This document shows, one piece after another, positions 7,843-17,800 of a stretch of DNA of 43,124 bases. A program made the translations under genes and the position numbers. A model generated the notes under the pieces. It ran no database searches, had not been told where the DNA came from, and saw only the letters and a list, made by a program, of their open reading frames with translations. This DNA comes from Actinomycetes bacterium (GTDB lineage Bacteria > Actinomycetota > Thermoleophilia > Solirubrobacterales > Solirubrobacteraceae). Every line of letters starts with the position of its first letter. Position 1 is the first letter of the stretch. The stretch is taken from the NCBI GenBank assembly GCA_021851525.1, contig JAJZDA010000008.1:1-43124 (forward strand), read 5' to 3'.

Positions 7843-9508
7843 GCCAGGCGCGGCGCGCGGTCGCCACCCCGTAGCGCGCCACGGCGAAGCCGTCGACGCG
7901 GTGGGCGTCGCTGTTGATCACGATCCCCACGCCGGCTGCCGCGGCCGCCCGCGCGCGTGCCTCGTCGATGTCACGCCGCTGCGGGCTGGCGTTGATCTCG
8001 AGCATCGTGCCGGTCGCCACCGCCGCCTCCAGCACCGCCTCGAAGTCGAGCTCGTAGGCGGGGCGCTGCTCGATCTTGCGCCCGCTGAGATGGCCCACGC
8101 AATCCACGTACGGGTGCTCGATCGCGGCGACGATGCGCCTGGTCATGTCCGCCGCGGACATCCTGAAGGAGGTGTGCACGCTGGCCACCACCCAGTCGAG
8201 CTGGGCCAGCAGCTCATCCGGGTAGTCAAGTGAACCATCGGGCAGGATGTTGACCTCCGATCCGGCCAGCAGCCGCAGGCCATCCAGCTGCCCGTCGAGC
8301 TCGCGCACCCGCTCGATCTGGGCCAGCAGTTGCTGCTCTGAGACGTCGGCGCCGAAGCCCATCGACGCGGAGTGGTCGGTGATCGCCAGGTACTCATAGC
8401 CGGCGTCGGCCGCGGACCGGGCCATCGCCTCCATCGTCGCGGTGCCGTCGGAGGCGAGCGTGTGCGCGTGCAGGTCGCCGCGCAGGTCCGCAACGCTCAC
8501 CAGCGCCGGCAGCGTGCCGGCCAGCGCCGCCTCGATCTCGCCGCGGTTCTCGCGCAGCTCCGGCTCGATGTAGCTCATCCCCAGCAGCCGGTAGACCTCC
8601 GCCTCATCGGCGCAGCGGTGGGTGATGCCGGTGGCGTCGTCCAGGATGCCGTACTCCGAGACATGCAGGCCGCGGCGCACCGCGTGCTCGCGCAGCGCGA
8701 CGTTGTGCTGCTTGGAGCCGGTGAGGTGCTGCAGCACGTTGCCGAACTGGTCGGGCTCGACGATCCGCAAGTCCACGTCCACGCCGCTGTGGGTGCGCAG
8801 CCGCACAGCGTTCTCGCCGGGGTTGGAGGACGCCTCCACCTGTGGCAGCACGGCCGCCGCCCGGGCCAGCGCCGGTGGGTCGCTGGCGGTGGCGATGATG
8901 TCCAGATCCTTGACGCTCTCCGTCATGCGCCTGGCCGACCCGGCCAGCTCCGCACGCTCGGTGAACGGCAGTGCCCGGATCTCACGCAGCAGCTCCTCAC
9001 CGATCCCCAGCGCCCGGTCGAGCAGCAGACGGCGCTGCGGGCCGGCCGCGGCGTGCGCCTCGAGCGCCTGCAGCAGTTGCGCCTCGGCGCGCTCTCCGAA
9101 GCCCTTGAGCTCACGGATCCGCCCGCCCTGCGCGGCGTCGCGCAGGGCCGCCAGCGAGTCGACCTGCAGCTCCTCGAAGAGCCGCCGCGCGCGCTTGGGC
9201 CCCAGCCCGGGGAGTCGTGTCATCTCCACGAGCCCCGCCGGGAAGCGGGCGCGCAGCTTCGCGAGCGCCGGGATCTCACCGGTTTCAATCAGCGCCTGGA
9301 TCTTCTCCTGGAGGGTCGCGCCGATTCCGGGGAGCTCGGTGGCGCGCCCCTCACGCGCGAGTGCCGCCAGCGAGGCCGACGCCTCACGTGCCGTGCGCGC
9401 GGCGTTGCGGTAGGCGACCACACGGTGGATCACCGCCCCGTCGAGCTCGTAGAGGTCCGCGAGCTCATCGAACGCGGCGGCGATCTCAGTGTTCGTCGGG
9501 TCCGGCAA
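7757..9508 (-). CDS. polX: DNA polymerase/3'-5' exonuclease PolX (family X polymerase with PHP domain)
   Basis: N-terminal NTEIAAAFDELADLYELDGAVIHRVVAYRNAART, HhH LPGLGPKRARRLFEEL, C-terminal PHP DLRGDLHAHTLASDGTATMEAMARSAADAGYEYLAITDHS. Start uncertain (TTG 9508 suggested). Confidence 0.9.
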   Translation of the reverse strand: MPDPTNTEIAAAFDELADLYELDGAVIHRVVAYRNAARTAREASASLAALAREGRATELPGIGATLQEKIQALIETGEIPALAKLRARFPAGLVEMTRLPGLGPKRARRLFEELQVDSLAALRDAAQGGRIRELKGFGERAEAQLLQALEAHAAAGPQRRLLLDRALGIGEELLREIRALPFTERAELAGSARRMTESVKDLDIIATASDPPALARAAAVLPQVEASSNPGENAVRLRTHSGVDVDLRIVEPDQFGNVLQHLTGSKQHNVALREHAVRRGLHVSEYGILDDATGITHRCADEAEVYRLLGMSYIEPELRENRGEIEAALAGTLPALVSVADLRGDLHAHTLASDGTATMEAMARSAADAGYEYLAITDHSASMGFGADVSEQQLLAQIERVRELDGQLDGLRLLAGSEVNILPDGSLDYPDELLAQLDWVVASVHTSFRMSAADMTRRIVAAIEHPYVDCVGHLSGRKIEQRPAYELDFEAVLEAAVATGTMLEINASPQRRDIDEARARAAAAAGVGIVINSDAHRVDGFAVARYGVATARRAWLTPSQVLNTLPWPELAPLRSRVRHGTAS

Positions 9509-10970
9509 CCCGCTCGCTGCCTCGGTCGGCGGAGCTGGTCGGGTCGAGCCCGGCCAGCAGCTTGGTGATCGGTCCCGGGCGCATGTGCAGGTCCTCCGCC
9601 CGCTCCTTGCGGGCGATCGCCGCGCGCACCGCGCGGCCACCGAGGTAGCGCAGCGGCTCCGGCGGCAGCGGCGCGCTGGGCACGGTGCGCAGCGCCCGGG
9701 GCAGGTCGCCGTCGCCGAGCCCGGTCGCCATCTCTGCCAGCACCTCTCCAGCGAGCCTCGAGGGCCCGACGCCGTCGCCGGAGAAGCCGGCGCAGACCAG
9801 CACGCTGGGCGCGTCGCGCAGGCGCACAAAGAACGGCATTCCGCTCAGCGAGTAGTCGATCGGTCCGCTCCAGCTGTCGGCGATCGCCACGTCCCACAGC
9901 GACGGGTAGGTGCGCACCAGCTGGCTGCGGATCGCCGCTGCGCGGCGTCCCGGGTGGTCGAAGTTGCGGCCGATGGCGTTGGCGTATGCGAGCGTCCCGC
10001 CGCCCTTGCCGAACACCATCCGTCCATCGAGCGTGGGGCGGTAGTAGTTGACCAGGCGCCTGCTGTCGGAGACGCAGACACCACGGTTCATGCCGATCGC
10101 CGCCAGGCGCTCGGGCACCGGCACGGTCGCGATCACGTCACTGGCGACGACCACCAGGCCCGCGCCGATCTCAGGGATCTGCGCCGCCCAGGCGTTGGCC
10201 GCCAGGACCACCTGGTCGGCGTTGACGGAGCCGCGCGCCAGCACCACGCTGGTGTGCTGCCCGTGCTCGATCGAGGCCACCTGGCTGTGCTCGTGGATGC
10301 GCACGCCGGCGTTGTGAGCGGCCCGCGCCAGCGCCCGCGCCAGCCGCGCCGGCTGCACCGCCGCGGAGATCGGCTCAAACAGACCGTCGAGGTGCTGCGC
10401 GGAGCCGGCCAGCTCCGCGATCTGAGCGCGGCTGCGGGGCTCATACGGAGCGACGCCGAAGCGCTCCAGCAGCTTGACGGTCTGCTCCCAGTCGCCGACC
10501 TGCTGGGCGTTGGTGGCGGCCCACACCCAACCCTGCATCTGGAAGGCGTCGGCGATCTGGTGGCGCTCGCAGAACTCGCCGATCTGCTGCACAGCGCGCT
10601 GGGCCCGCTGGCCCAGCTTGACCGCCTCCTCAGGACCGCACAGCTCCACCAGGTGCTGGAAGTGCGCCCACCAGGTCAGCGCAAAGCCGCCGTTGCGCCC
10701 GCTGGCGCCGGCACCGCAGATGTCGGCCTCCAGCAGCGTGACGTCGGTCTCGGGCGCGATCCGCTTGATCTCGAGTGCGGTCCACAGGCCGGTGAAGCCG
10801 CCGCCGATGATGCACACGTCGGTCTTGGTTGCGCCCTCGAACTGCGGGTAGTCGTAGGAGTCGCCGCCGTCCAGCGCCTCGCGCAACCACAGTGAGCGCC
10901 CGCCGCTGGTCTGTACGCGTCGGCGTGAAAGCCGGATGATGCCGGTTGCTCCGCGGCTGATGCTTGCCAT
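9486..10970 (-). CDS. FAD-dependent oxidoreductase (DAO family, gamma-glutamylputrescine oxidase-like)
   Basis: DVCIIGGGFTGLWTALEIKRIAPETDVTLLEADICGAGASGRNGGF. In-frame ATG 10970. Confidence 0.85.
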   Translation of the reverse strand: MASISRGATGIIRLSRRRVQTSGGRSLWLREALDGGDSYDYPQFEGATKTDVCIIGGGFTGLWTALEIKRIAPETDVTLLEADICGAGASGRNGGFALTWWAHFQHLVELCGPEEAVKLGQRAQRAVQQIGEFCERHQIADAFQMQGWVWAATNAQQVGDWEQTVKLLERFGVAPYEPRSRAQIAELAGSAQHLDGLFEPISAAVQPARLARALARAAHNAGVRIHEHSQVASIEHGQHTSVVLARGSVNADQVVLAANAWAAQIPEIGAGLVVVASDVIATVPVPERLAAIGMNRGVCVSDSRRLVNYYRPTLDGRMVFGKGGGTLAYANAIGRNFDHPGRRAAAIRSQLVRTYPSLWDVAIADSWSGPIDYSLSGMPFFVRLRDAPSVLVCAGFSGDGVGPSRLAGEVLAEMATGLGDGDLPRALRTVPSAPLPPEPLRYLGGRAVRAAIARKERAEDLHMRPGPITKLLAGLDPTSSADRGSERVAGPDEH

Positions 10971-11028
10971 CGACGCACAGCATGACGCCTGCGGCTTTGC
11001 GCTGCAGGCGCAAGCAAGCGCTGGCCTT

Positions 11029-11080
11029 CCGCCGTTGAGGAGTGCCACGGCCGGCCGGCCGTGGCACTCCTCAACGGCGG
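11029..11080. repeat. perfect 52-bp palindrome without spacer
   Basis: CCGCCGTTGAGGAGTGCCACGGCCGG followed directly by its exact reverse complement CCGGCCGTGGCACTCCTCAACGGCGG. Confidence 0.95.
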
Positions 11081-11205
11081 GTCGGCGCTCGGCGCCCCGG
11101 CGCCCCGCGGGCCTGGCCGGCTGCCCCCGGCCGCTGGCTGACGGCCGGGCCTGCCACTAGGCTGGCGACAGGGCGCAGCCCCGCGACCCACGCGCAGGGT
11201 GGCGC

Positions 11206-11211
11206 TATACT
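11206..11211 (+). promoter_or_regulatory. candidate -10 box of trxA
   Basis: TATACT in GC-rich surroundings, 34 nt before ATG 11246; SD-like GAAGAGGAG just before the ATG. No clear -35. Confidence 0.5.
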
Positions 11212-11245
11212 TTTTGAAGCAAGCGAGTATTGAAGAGGAGCCCGA

Positions 11246-11575
11246 ATGGCCGGCATCGTTTCCGAAGTCACCGACAACAACTTCCAGGCGGAGGTGCTCG
11301 AGTCCGACGTTCCGGTGCTCGTGGACTTCTGGGCACCGTGGTGCGGTCCGTGCCGTCAGGTCGCCCCGGTAGTCGAGGAGATCGCCAACGAGAGATCCGG
11401 TCAGCTGAAGGTCTCGAAGCTCAACACCGACGAGAACCAGCAGACGGCGATCAAGTACAACGTGCTGTCGATCCCGACCCTGATCGTCTTCAAGGGCGGC
11501 CAGGAGGTCAAGCGCGTCGTCGGCGCCTACCCCAAGCGCCGGCTCGAGGCTGAGATCGAGCCCGCCATCGCCTGA
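11246..11575 (+). CDS. trxA: thioredoxin
   Basis: [24 protein letters not shown]; complete 109 aa thioredoxin fold. Confidence 0.96.
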   Translation: MAGIVSEVTDNNFQAEVLESDVPVLVDFWAPWCGPCRQVAPVVEEIANERSGQLKVSKLNTDENQQTAIKYNVLSIPTLIVFKGGQEVKRVVGAYPKRRLEAEIEPAIA

Positions 11576-11617
11576 GCGAGAGAGTCGCCCGCGGCCGGTT
11601 GCGGGCGCGTGGCTCGA

Positions 11618-11659
11618 GCGTGGGGGTCGGGCCGGTGTCCACCGGCCCGACCCCCACGC
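11618..11659. terminator. bidirectional terminator-like hairpin between trxA and pxpC
   Basis: 20-bp perfect stem GCGTGGGGGTCGGGCCGGTG / CACCGGCCCGACCCCCACGC with TC loop; between convergent genes. Confidence 0.75.
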
Positions 11660-11672
11660 CGTTGGCGCCCGC

Positions 11673-12647
11673 TCAGATCTCGAGCACCCGGAAGCGCACC
11701 GCATCGCCGGGGCGCAGCTGGGCCGCCGCCGGCAGGCTGGCGCGCAGCAGCGTCGCGATCACCGGATACCCGCCGGTGGTCGGATGGTCGGCCAGCAGCA
11801 CTATCGGATCGCCGTCGGCGGGAACCTGGATCGATCCTGGGACGAGCCCCTCGGAGGGCAGCTCGCGGTGATCGCGGCGCTCGAGCACCGCGCCCTGCAG
11901 CCTCACGCCGATGCGGTTGGACTGTGGGCTGACCCGGAACGCCTGCTCACGCAGACGCGCCAGCGCCCGCTCGGTGAACCAGCCGTCGCGCGGCCCCAGG
12001 GCCACATCCAGTGTCGTGGTGAGGCCGCGCCCGGGGCCTTCAGGGGGATGCCCGCTGAGCGCCACCTGGTGCGGGGGCGCCAACGCGGCTTGCGTCGTGG
12101 CCGGAGCGGGCGGATGCTCGGTGCCAGGATGGGGCGCCGCGGCACGCGTCTCAGCCCCGGCGCCTCCCCGCCCCAGCACCAGCACCTCACCGGCGCGCAG
12201 CGGCGCGGGTCCAAGCCCGCTGAGCAGGTCGCTGGCGGCGCTGCCGAGCGTGAGCGGCACGCGCAGTCCACCGGCAAACGCGATGTAGATCCGCGCTCCG
12301 CGCCGCGCGGTGCCGAAACTGACCAGCTCCCCGGCGGCGATGCTCACGGCCCGCTCCATCGGCAGCTCGCGCGCGCCCGCGCCGGGCGCCGCTGCCTGCC
12401 CGCGCGCCCTGACCTGCGCCCCGGTGATGGCGATCACGGTCTGCTGCGCGAAGCGCAGCCGCGGTCCGACCAGCGTCGCCTCCAGCGCGGCGGCGCCGTC
12501 GGCGTTGCCCACCAGCCGGTTGGCGCGTCGCAGCGCCGGCCGGTCGGCGGCCCCGCTGCGGGGCACGCCGATGTGCGCGAGGCCCGCTCTGCCGAGATCC
12601 TGGAAGGTCGTCAGCGGTCCGGGCTCAATGACCTCGATCGTGCTCAT
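11673..12647 (-). CDS. pxpC: 5-oxoprolinase subunit PxpC (biotin-dependent carboxyltransferase/KipA family)
   Basis: MSTIEVIEPGPLTTFQDLGRAGLAHIGVPRSGAADRPALRRANRLVGN is typical of KipA/PxpC; adjacent to pxpB and pxpA. Confidence 0.92.
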   Translation of the reverse strand: MSTIEVIEPGPLTTFQDLGRAGLAHIGVPRSGAADRPALRRANRLVGNADGAAALEATLVGPRLRFAQQTVIAITGAQVRARGQAAAPGAGARELPMERAVSIAAGELVSFGTARRGARIYIAFAGGLRVPLTLGSAASDLLSGLGPAPLRAGEVLVLGRGGAGAETRAAAPHPGTEHPPAPATTQAALAPPHQVALSGHPPEGPGRGLTTTLDVALGPRDGWFTERALARLREQAFRVSPQSNRIGVRLQGAVLERRDHRELPSEGLVPGSIQVPADGDPIVLLADHPTTGGYPVIATLLRASLPAAAQLRPGDAVRFRVLEI

Positions 12648-12669
12648 CGTGCTGATCACCGCCCCACGC

Positions 12670-13335
12670 TCACAGCGCCACGAAGCGCACGGGGGTGCCG
12701 GGCCCCAGCAGGGCCGGCGGCTCACGCGCCGGATCGAACAGCTCGAGCCGCGTGCGCCCCAGCAGGTTCCAGCCGCCGGGGGCCGCACGCGGGTAGATGC
12801 CGCAGTACCCGGCGGCCACCGCCACCGTGCCGGCCGGCACCATCGTGCGCGGCGTTCTCAGGCGCGGCAGCGCCAGCCGCGGATCGCCGCCGATCAGGTA
12901 CGGGAAGCCGGGCATGAAGCCGATGAACGCGACCGTGTAACTGGTCGCGCAGTGCAGCTCCACCACCTGCTCCGCCGTCATCCCCAGCGTGCGTGCGACC
13001 GCGTGCAGGTCATCTCCGTCGTAGCTGACGGGAACCGTCACCGGCTCCGGCGGCGGTCCTCCGATGCCCGCCTCGGCCGCCGTCGCCGTACCTGCCTGCG
13101 CGTGATCAGCGCAGTCGGCCCCGGCGCCGGCGCTGCGCGCGGCAAACGCGCGCACGGCCGCGGCGTCGCCCGGGGAGCGCTTCCACACCAGCAGCACGGT
13201 GCGGTCACCCGGGACCACCTCCATCAGGTGCTCGGCGAGCTGCGCCTGAACGCGCCGCGCAAGCAGCTGGGCGGCGGCGTTGTCGTGGAGCTCCACCAGC
13301 ACCCCGCTGTCGCCCACCGGCAGGACTTCTGTCAC
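12670..13335 (-). CDS. pxpB: 5-oxoprolinase subunit PxpB (KipI family)
   Basis: FIGFMPGFPYLIGGDPRLALPRLRTPRTMVPAGTVAVAAGYCGIYPRAAPGGWNLLGRT. GTG 13335 overlaps the pxpA stop (GTGA). Confidence 0.92.
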   Translation of the reverse strand: MTEVLPVGDSGVLVELHDNAAAQLLARRVQAQLAEHLMEVVPGDRTVLLVWKRSPGDAAAVRAFAARSAGAGADCADHAQAGTATAAEAGIGGPPPEPVTVPVSYDGDDLHAVARTLGMTAEQVVELHCATSYTVAFIGFMPGFPYLIGGDPRLALPRLRTPRTMVPAGTVAVAAGYCGIYPRAAPGGWNLLGRTRLELFDPAREPPALLGPGTPVRFVAL

Positions 13336-14093
13336 GTGAACGGCCGGATCTCGGCACCGGCGCCTATCAGGTGGTCGCGCAACCGCCGTGCCAGCTCGGC
13401 CGCCCCGGGGGTGTCGCTGTGCACGCACAGCGAGCGCACGCGCAGCGGCACCTCGCCGCCATCCAGCGCCGGCGCGCGCTGGGCGAAGGTGATCTCCCGC
13501 GCCTGTGCGAGGGCCGCCTCGACGCTCAGCAGCGCTCCCGCCCGGGTGCGCGGCGCGAGCGCGCCGCCGGCCAGGTAGGCACGGTCCGCGAAGCCCTCCG
13601 CCACGCCGCTGAGCCCGGCCGCGTCGGCGGCGCGCAGCAGCTCTGAGTCCGGCATGCCGAGCAGCGCCAGGCTGCGGTCGACGCTGGCCACGGCCTCGAC
13701 GATCGTCCTGGCGACGCTCGCATCGCCGCAGGCACGGTGGTAGAGCGCGCCGTGCGGCTTGACGTAGCGCACCTCACCACCGGCCACGCGTGCGGCCACG
13801 CGCAGTGCGCCGATCTGCGCGACCACGTGCTCCTGCAGCCGCGCTGCCGGGACCTCCAGCTCGCGCCGCCCGAAGCCCTCCGGGTCCAGATAGGAGACGT
13901 GTGCGCCGATGCGCTTGTGGAGCGCCACCGCCAGCGCGCAGACGGCCTGCATCGTGGCGCCGTCGCCGGCGTGGTAGCCGCAGGCGACGTTGGCGCTGGA
14001 GACGTAGCGCAGCAGCTCCGCGTCGGCGGCCAGACCGGCGTCCCCCGGCCGCTCGCCGAGGTCCGCGTTGAGGTCGATCAGGATCGCAGGCAC
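13332..14093 (-). CDS. pxpA: 5-oxoprolinase subunit PxpA (LamB/YcsF family)
   Basis: IDLNADLGERPGD...SSANVACGYHAGDGATM...HKRIGAHVSYLDPEGFGRRE...VKPHGALYHRA. GTG 14093 inferred within ORF to 14153. Confidence 0.93.
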   Translation of the reverse strand: MPAILIDLNADLGERPGDAGLAADAELLRYVSSANVACGYHAGDGATMQAVCALAVALHKRIGAHVSYLDPEGFGRRELEVPAARLQEHVVAQIGALRVAARVAGGEVRYVKPHGALYHRACGDASVARTIVEAVASVDRSLALLGMPDSELLRAADAAGLSGVAEGFADRAYLAGGALAPRTRAGALLSVEAALAQAREITFAQRAPALDGGEVPLRVRSLCVHSDTPGAAELARRLRDHLIGAGAEIRPFT

Positions 14094-14115
14094 CGGTGCA
14101 CTAAGTTTCGTATAC

Positions 14116-14841
14116 GTGAGCGTCGAGCACTGGCTTCCCGGCACCGAGATCACCTGGCGCTACGAGCATCATGACGGCCGCCACTGGGAGTACGGCGTGC
14201 GCGTGATCCGTGACGACGCGGCGGCGCTCGTCGTCTGGCAGCCGATGGGCGCTCCGATGCGCGACACGATCCGGGTCGACGGGCGCTCGTTGCGCGCCCA
14301 CAAGCCGACCATGTTCAGCGCCCCCACCCGGGTGGTGGACACGGTCTGGAAGCGCACCAGCATCCTGCGGATCGCGATGCCCGGCCGCGCCTGGTCTGTG
14401 TGGGTCTATTTCGACGGCGCCAGCGGTGCCTTTCAGGGGTGGTACGGCAACGTCGAGCTCCCCTACTGGCGTGAGGCGGATGCCGTCATCAGCCGTGACG
14501 AGGTGCTGGACGTGGTGATCGCGCCCGACCGCACGACGCGGCGCAAGGACGAGGATGAGCTCGAGCTCGCGGTCCAGCACGGCCTCTACAGCGAGGCGCA
14601 GGCACGGCAGATCATCGCCACCGCGCAGGAGATAGAGGCGGCGGTCAGCGCCTGGGAGTCGCCGTTCTGTGACGGCTGGGAGCGCTTCAGACCGGATCCC
14701 GGCTGGCCGATCCCGCGTCTGCGCGCAGGCGGCGCGCAGACACCTTCCGCGCCCTCCGCGCCCTCCGCGCCCTCGGCGCCTTCCGCGCCCTCCGCACCCT
14801 CGGCACCTTCCGCGCCCTCCGCACCTTCCGCGCCCTCCTGA
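14116..14841 (+). CDS. DUF402 domain protein with C-terminal (PSA)10 tail
   Basis: VWKRTSILRIAMPGRAWSVWVYFDGASGAFQGWYGNVELPYWREADAVISRDEVLDVVIAP; tail PSAPSAPSA... GTG 14116 inferred. Confidence 0.78.
   Translation: MSVEHWLPGTEITWRYEHHDGRHWEYGVRVIRDDAAALVVWQPMGAPMRDTIRVDGRSLRAHKPTMFSAPTRVVDTVWKRTSILRIAMPGRAWSVWVYFDGASGAFQGWYGNVELPYWREADAVISRDEVLDVVIAPDRTTRRKDEDELELAVQHGLYSEAQARQIIATAQEIEAAVSAWESPFCDGWERFRPDPGWPIPRLRAGGAQTPSAPSAPSAPSAPSAPSAPSAPSAPSAPSAPS
14743..14838. repeat. 9-bp coding microsatellite encoding (Pro-Ser-Ala)10-Pro-Ser
   Basis: 32 consecutive codons CCT/CCC-TCC/TCG-GCG/GCA/GCC up to the stop at 14839. Confidence 0.95.
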
Positions 14842-14856
14842 GCGCCCGCCCTGGCC

Positions 14857-17800
14857 CTACGCCCGCGTGACCGCGATCCGCAGCGGCAGCTCGTCGATCA
14901 TCGTGCTGTGCGTCACCGCTGCGTCCGCCAGCGGCTCGTAGGAGACGCCCAGCGCGAGTGTCTCGCCGGCCAGGTAGGCCTCGTGCGCACGCGCCGCGTC
15001 GAGCAGCTGAGGGGCGCCGTCAAGCACCAGCCGGATCCTGTCGGAGATGTCGAACTCCGCCTCACGCCGTGCGGCCTGCACCGCGTGCACAACCTCGCGC
15101 GCCCAGCCCTCGGCGCGCAGGGAGTCGTCGATCTCCAGCTCCAGCGCCACCGCGTGCTGGCCCTCACGCTCCAGCAGGTAGCCCTCCAGCGGCTTCATCG
15201 AGATCAGCAGGTCATCGGCTGTGAGCTCGTGCTCCACGCCGGCGACGTTGACGCCGACCGTGCGGCCCTCGCGCAGCGCGTGCGCGACGCTGCGCGCGTC
15301 CAGCCCGGCGATGGCGCTGGCCGCCATCGGCATGTCCTTGCCAAGGCGCGGGCCGAGCGTGCGGTAGTTGGCCTTGACCTCCACCTCGGCCAGCTCGTCC
15401 GCCTCTGAGACGAAGCGCAGCTCACGCACGTTGAGCTCGTCGCGCACGATCTCAGCCAGTTGCTCAATCGCCTCGCGTTCACCGCCGGTGGCCACCACGA
15501 TCGCCGCTCGCAGCGGCTGACGCAGCTTGATCTTGGAGTGCGCTCGCGCGGCCAGCCCCAGCCCGACGGTCTGGCGGGCAACCGCCATCGCCTGCTCCAG
15601 CGGGAACTCACGCGCACCCGCGCCGGGGAAGTCACAGAGATGCACGCTCGGCTCGCTGCCGTCGAGGTTGTCGTAGATCTCGTCGGCCACGAACGGCGTG
15701 AACGGCGCCAGCAGCTTGGCGAGCGTCACCAGGACGTGGTGCAGGGTCGCGAACGCCGCCGGATCACCGTCCCAGAAGCGCCGCCGCGAACGGCGCACGT
15801 ACCAGTTGGAGACGTCATCCACGAAACCCGCGATGGCGCGCGCCGGCAGCGTCGCGTCGAACGCGTCAAGTGACTCACTGACCACCGCGACTGTCGCCTC
15901 CAGCCGCGAGCGCACCCAGCGGTCAAGCTCCGTCAGCTGGATCTCCTGGCCGGCAGCCGCGAGGCTCTGGGCCTCGATCCCGTTGGCGTTGGCGTAGAGC
16001 ACGTAGAAGCTGTAGGTGTTCCACAGCGGCAGCATGAACTGGCGCACCGCCTCACCCAGCGCCTCCAGTGAGAAGCGGTACCCGTCCCACGGGTACTTGG
16101 ACGCGAACAGGTACCAGCGGAAGGCGTCAGCCCCGAACTGGTCGATCACGTCCCACGGCGCGATCACGTTGCCGCGGGACTTGCTCATCTTCTGCCCGTT
16201 CTCATCGAGGATCAGCCCCAGGCAGATCACGTTGCGATAGGAGCTCTGGCCAAACAGCAGCGTGGAGACCGCCAGCATCGAGTAGAACCAGCCGCGCGTC
16301 TGGTCAAGCGCCTCGCAGATGTAGTCGGCCGGGAAGTGCTCCTCGAACTCCCGCGTGCCGTGCTGCGGTGAGCCGTACTGGGCGAACGGCATTGAGCCGG
16401 AGTCAAACCAGACGTCGATCACCTCCGGCACGCGCTGCATCTCCACGCCACAGCCCTCGACCGTGCAGCTGAAGGTGACGTCGTCTACGAACGGGCGGTG
16501 CGGGTCCTCGAGCCTCACGCCGGCGCGCTGCTCGAGCTCCGCCAGTGAGCCGATCACGTGCTGGTGCCCGGCCGCGCAGCGCCAGACCGGCAGCGGCGTG
16601 CCCCAGTAGCGCTCACGGGAGAGCGCCCAGTCGACGTTGCCCTCCAGCCATTTGCCGAAGCGCCCGTGCTTGACGTGCGGCGGCTGCCAGTTGACGGTCT
16701 CGTTGGACGCCAGCAGCCGGTCCTTGATCTGGCTGGTGCCGATGTACCAGGACGGCTTGGCGTAGTAGAGCAGCGCGGTGTCGCAGCGCCAGCAGTGCGG
16801 GTAGGAGTGCTCGTAGGGGACCGCCTTCAGCAGCTTGCCGCGGGAGCGCAGATCCTCCACCAGATCCGCGTCGCACTCCTTGACCTTGCGGCCCTGATAG
16901 GGGCCGATGCGCTCGTCGTAGGTGCCGTCGAGGCGCACCGGGTTGATCGGCGCCAGGCCGTTCTCCTCACCCAGACGGAAGTCATCCTCGCCAAATGCGA
17001 TGGCCGTGTGCACCAGGCCTGTGCCGTCCTCGGCGGTGACGAAGTCGGCGCCCAGCACGGTGTGGCCGCGCTCTCCGTAGGCGGAGGCCGGGATGAAATC
17101 GAACGGCGGCTCGTAGGCAAGGCCGACCAGCTCACTTCCGGGGAACACCTCGTCGATCTGCACCTGCTCCCCGAAGACCCGTTGCGCCAGCGCCTGCGCG
17201 ACGATGTGGCCGTCGGCGGTGCGCACGTAGCTCAGCTGCGGGTCGACCGCCACCGCCGCGTTTGAGACCAGCGTCCACGGTGTCGTGGTCCACACCACCA
17301 GCTTGCCGCGCTCGCTGGGCAGGATCACGTACGCGGAGGTGTCGACCACGTCCTTGTAGGCACCGGGCTGACCCAGCTCATGGCTGGAGAGCGCCGTGCC
17401 GCAGCGCGGGCAGTAGGGCACCACCTTGAGCTTCTCGAACAGCAGCCCCTGCTCATGGATCGTCTTCAGCGCCCACCAGACCGACTCCACGTAGCTTGCG
17501 TCGAGCGTGCGGTAGGCGTTGTCGGTATCCACCCAGAAGCCGATCCGCTCGGTCAGCCGTGTCCAGTCGTCGATGTGGCTGAGCACCATCTCGCGGCAGC
17601 GTGCGTTGAACTCGGCAATCCCGTACTCCTCGATCTGCTGCTTGTTGCTGAGCCCGAGCTCCCGCTCGACCGCCAGCTCCACCGGCAGGCCGTGGCAATC
17701 CCAGCCGCCCTTGCGCTCCACCAGGTAGCCGCTCATCGCCCGGTAGCGCGTGAAGATGTCCTTGAACGAGCGCGAGAGCACGTGGTGTGAGCCGGGCGCG

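Noticed and set aside
8372-9568. 398-aa plus-strand ORF (and similar long ORFs at 9489-10895, 31280-32389, 28643-29578)
   Set aside because: Antisense to clear conserved genes (polX, DAO, HisD-like); composition is typical of shadow ORFs in high-GC DNA.
14109-14116. CGTATACG palindrome as a shared -10 for pxpA and DUF402
   Set aside because: It overlaps the inferred DUF402 GTG start; TAAGTT at 14102-14107 is a better -10 candidate.
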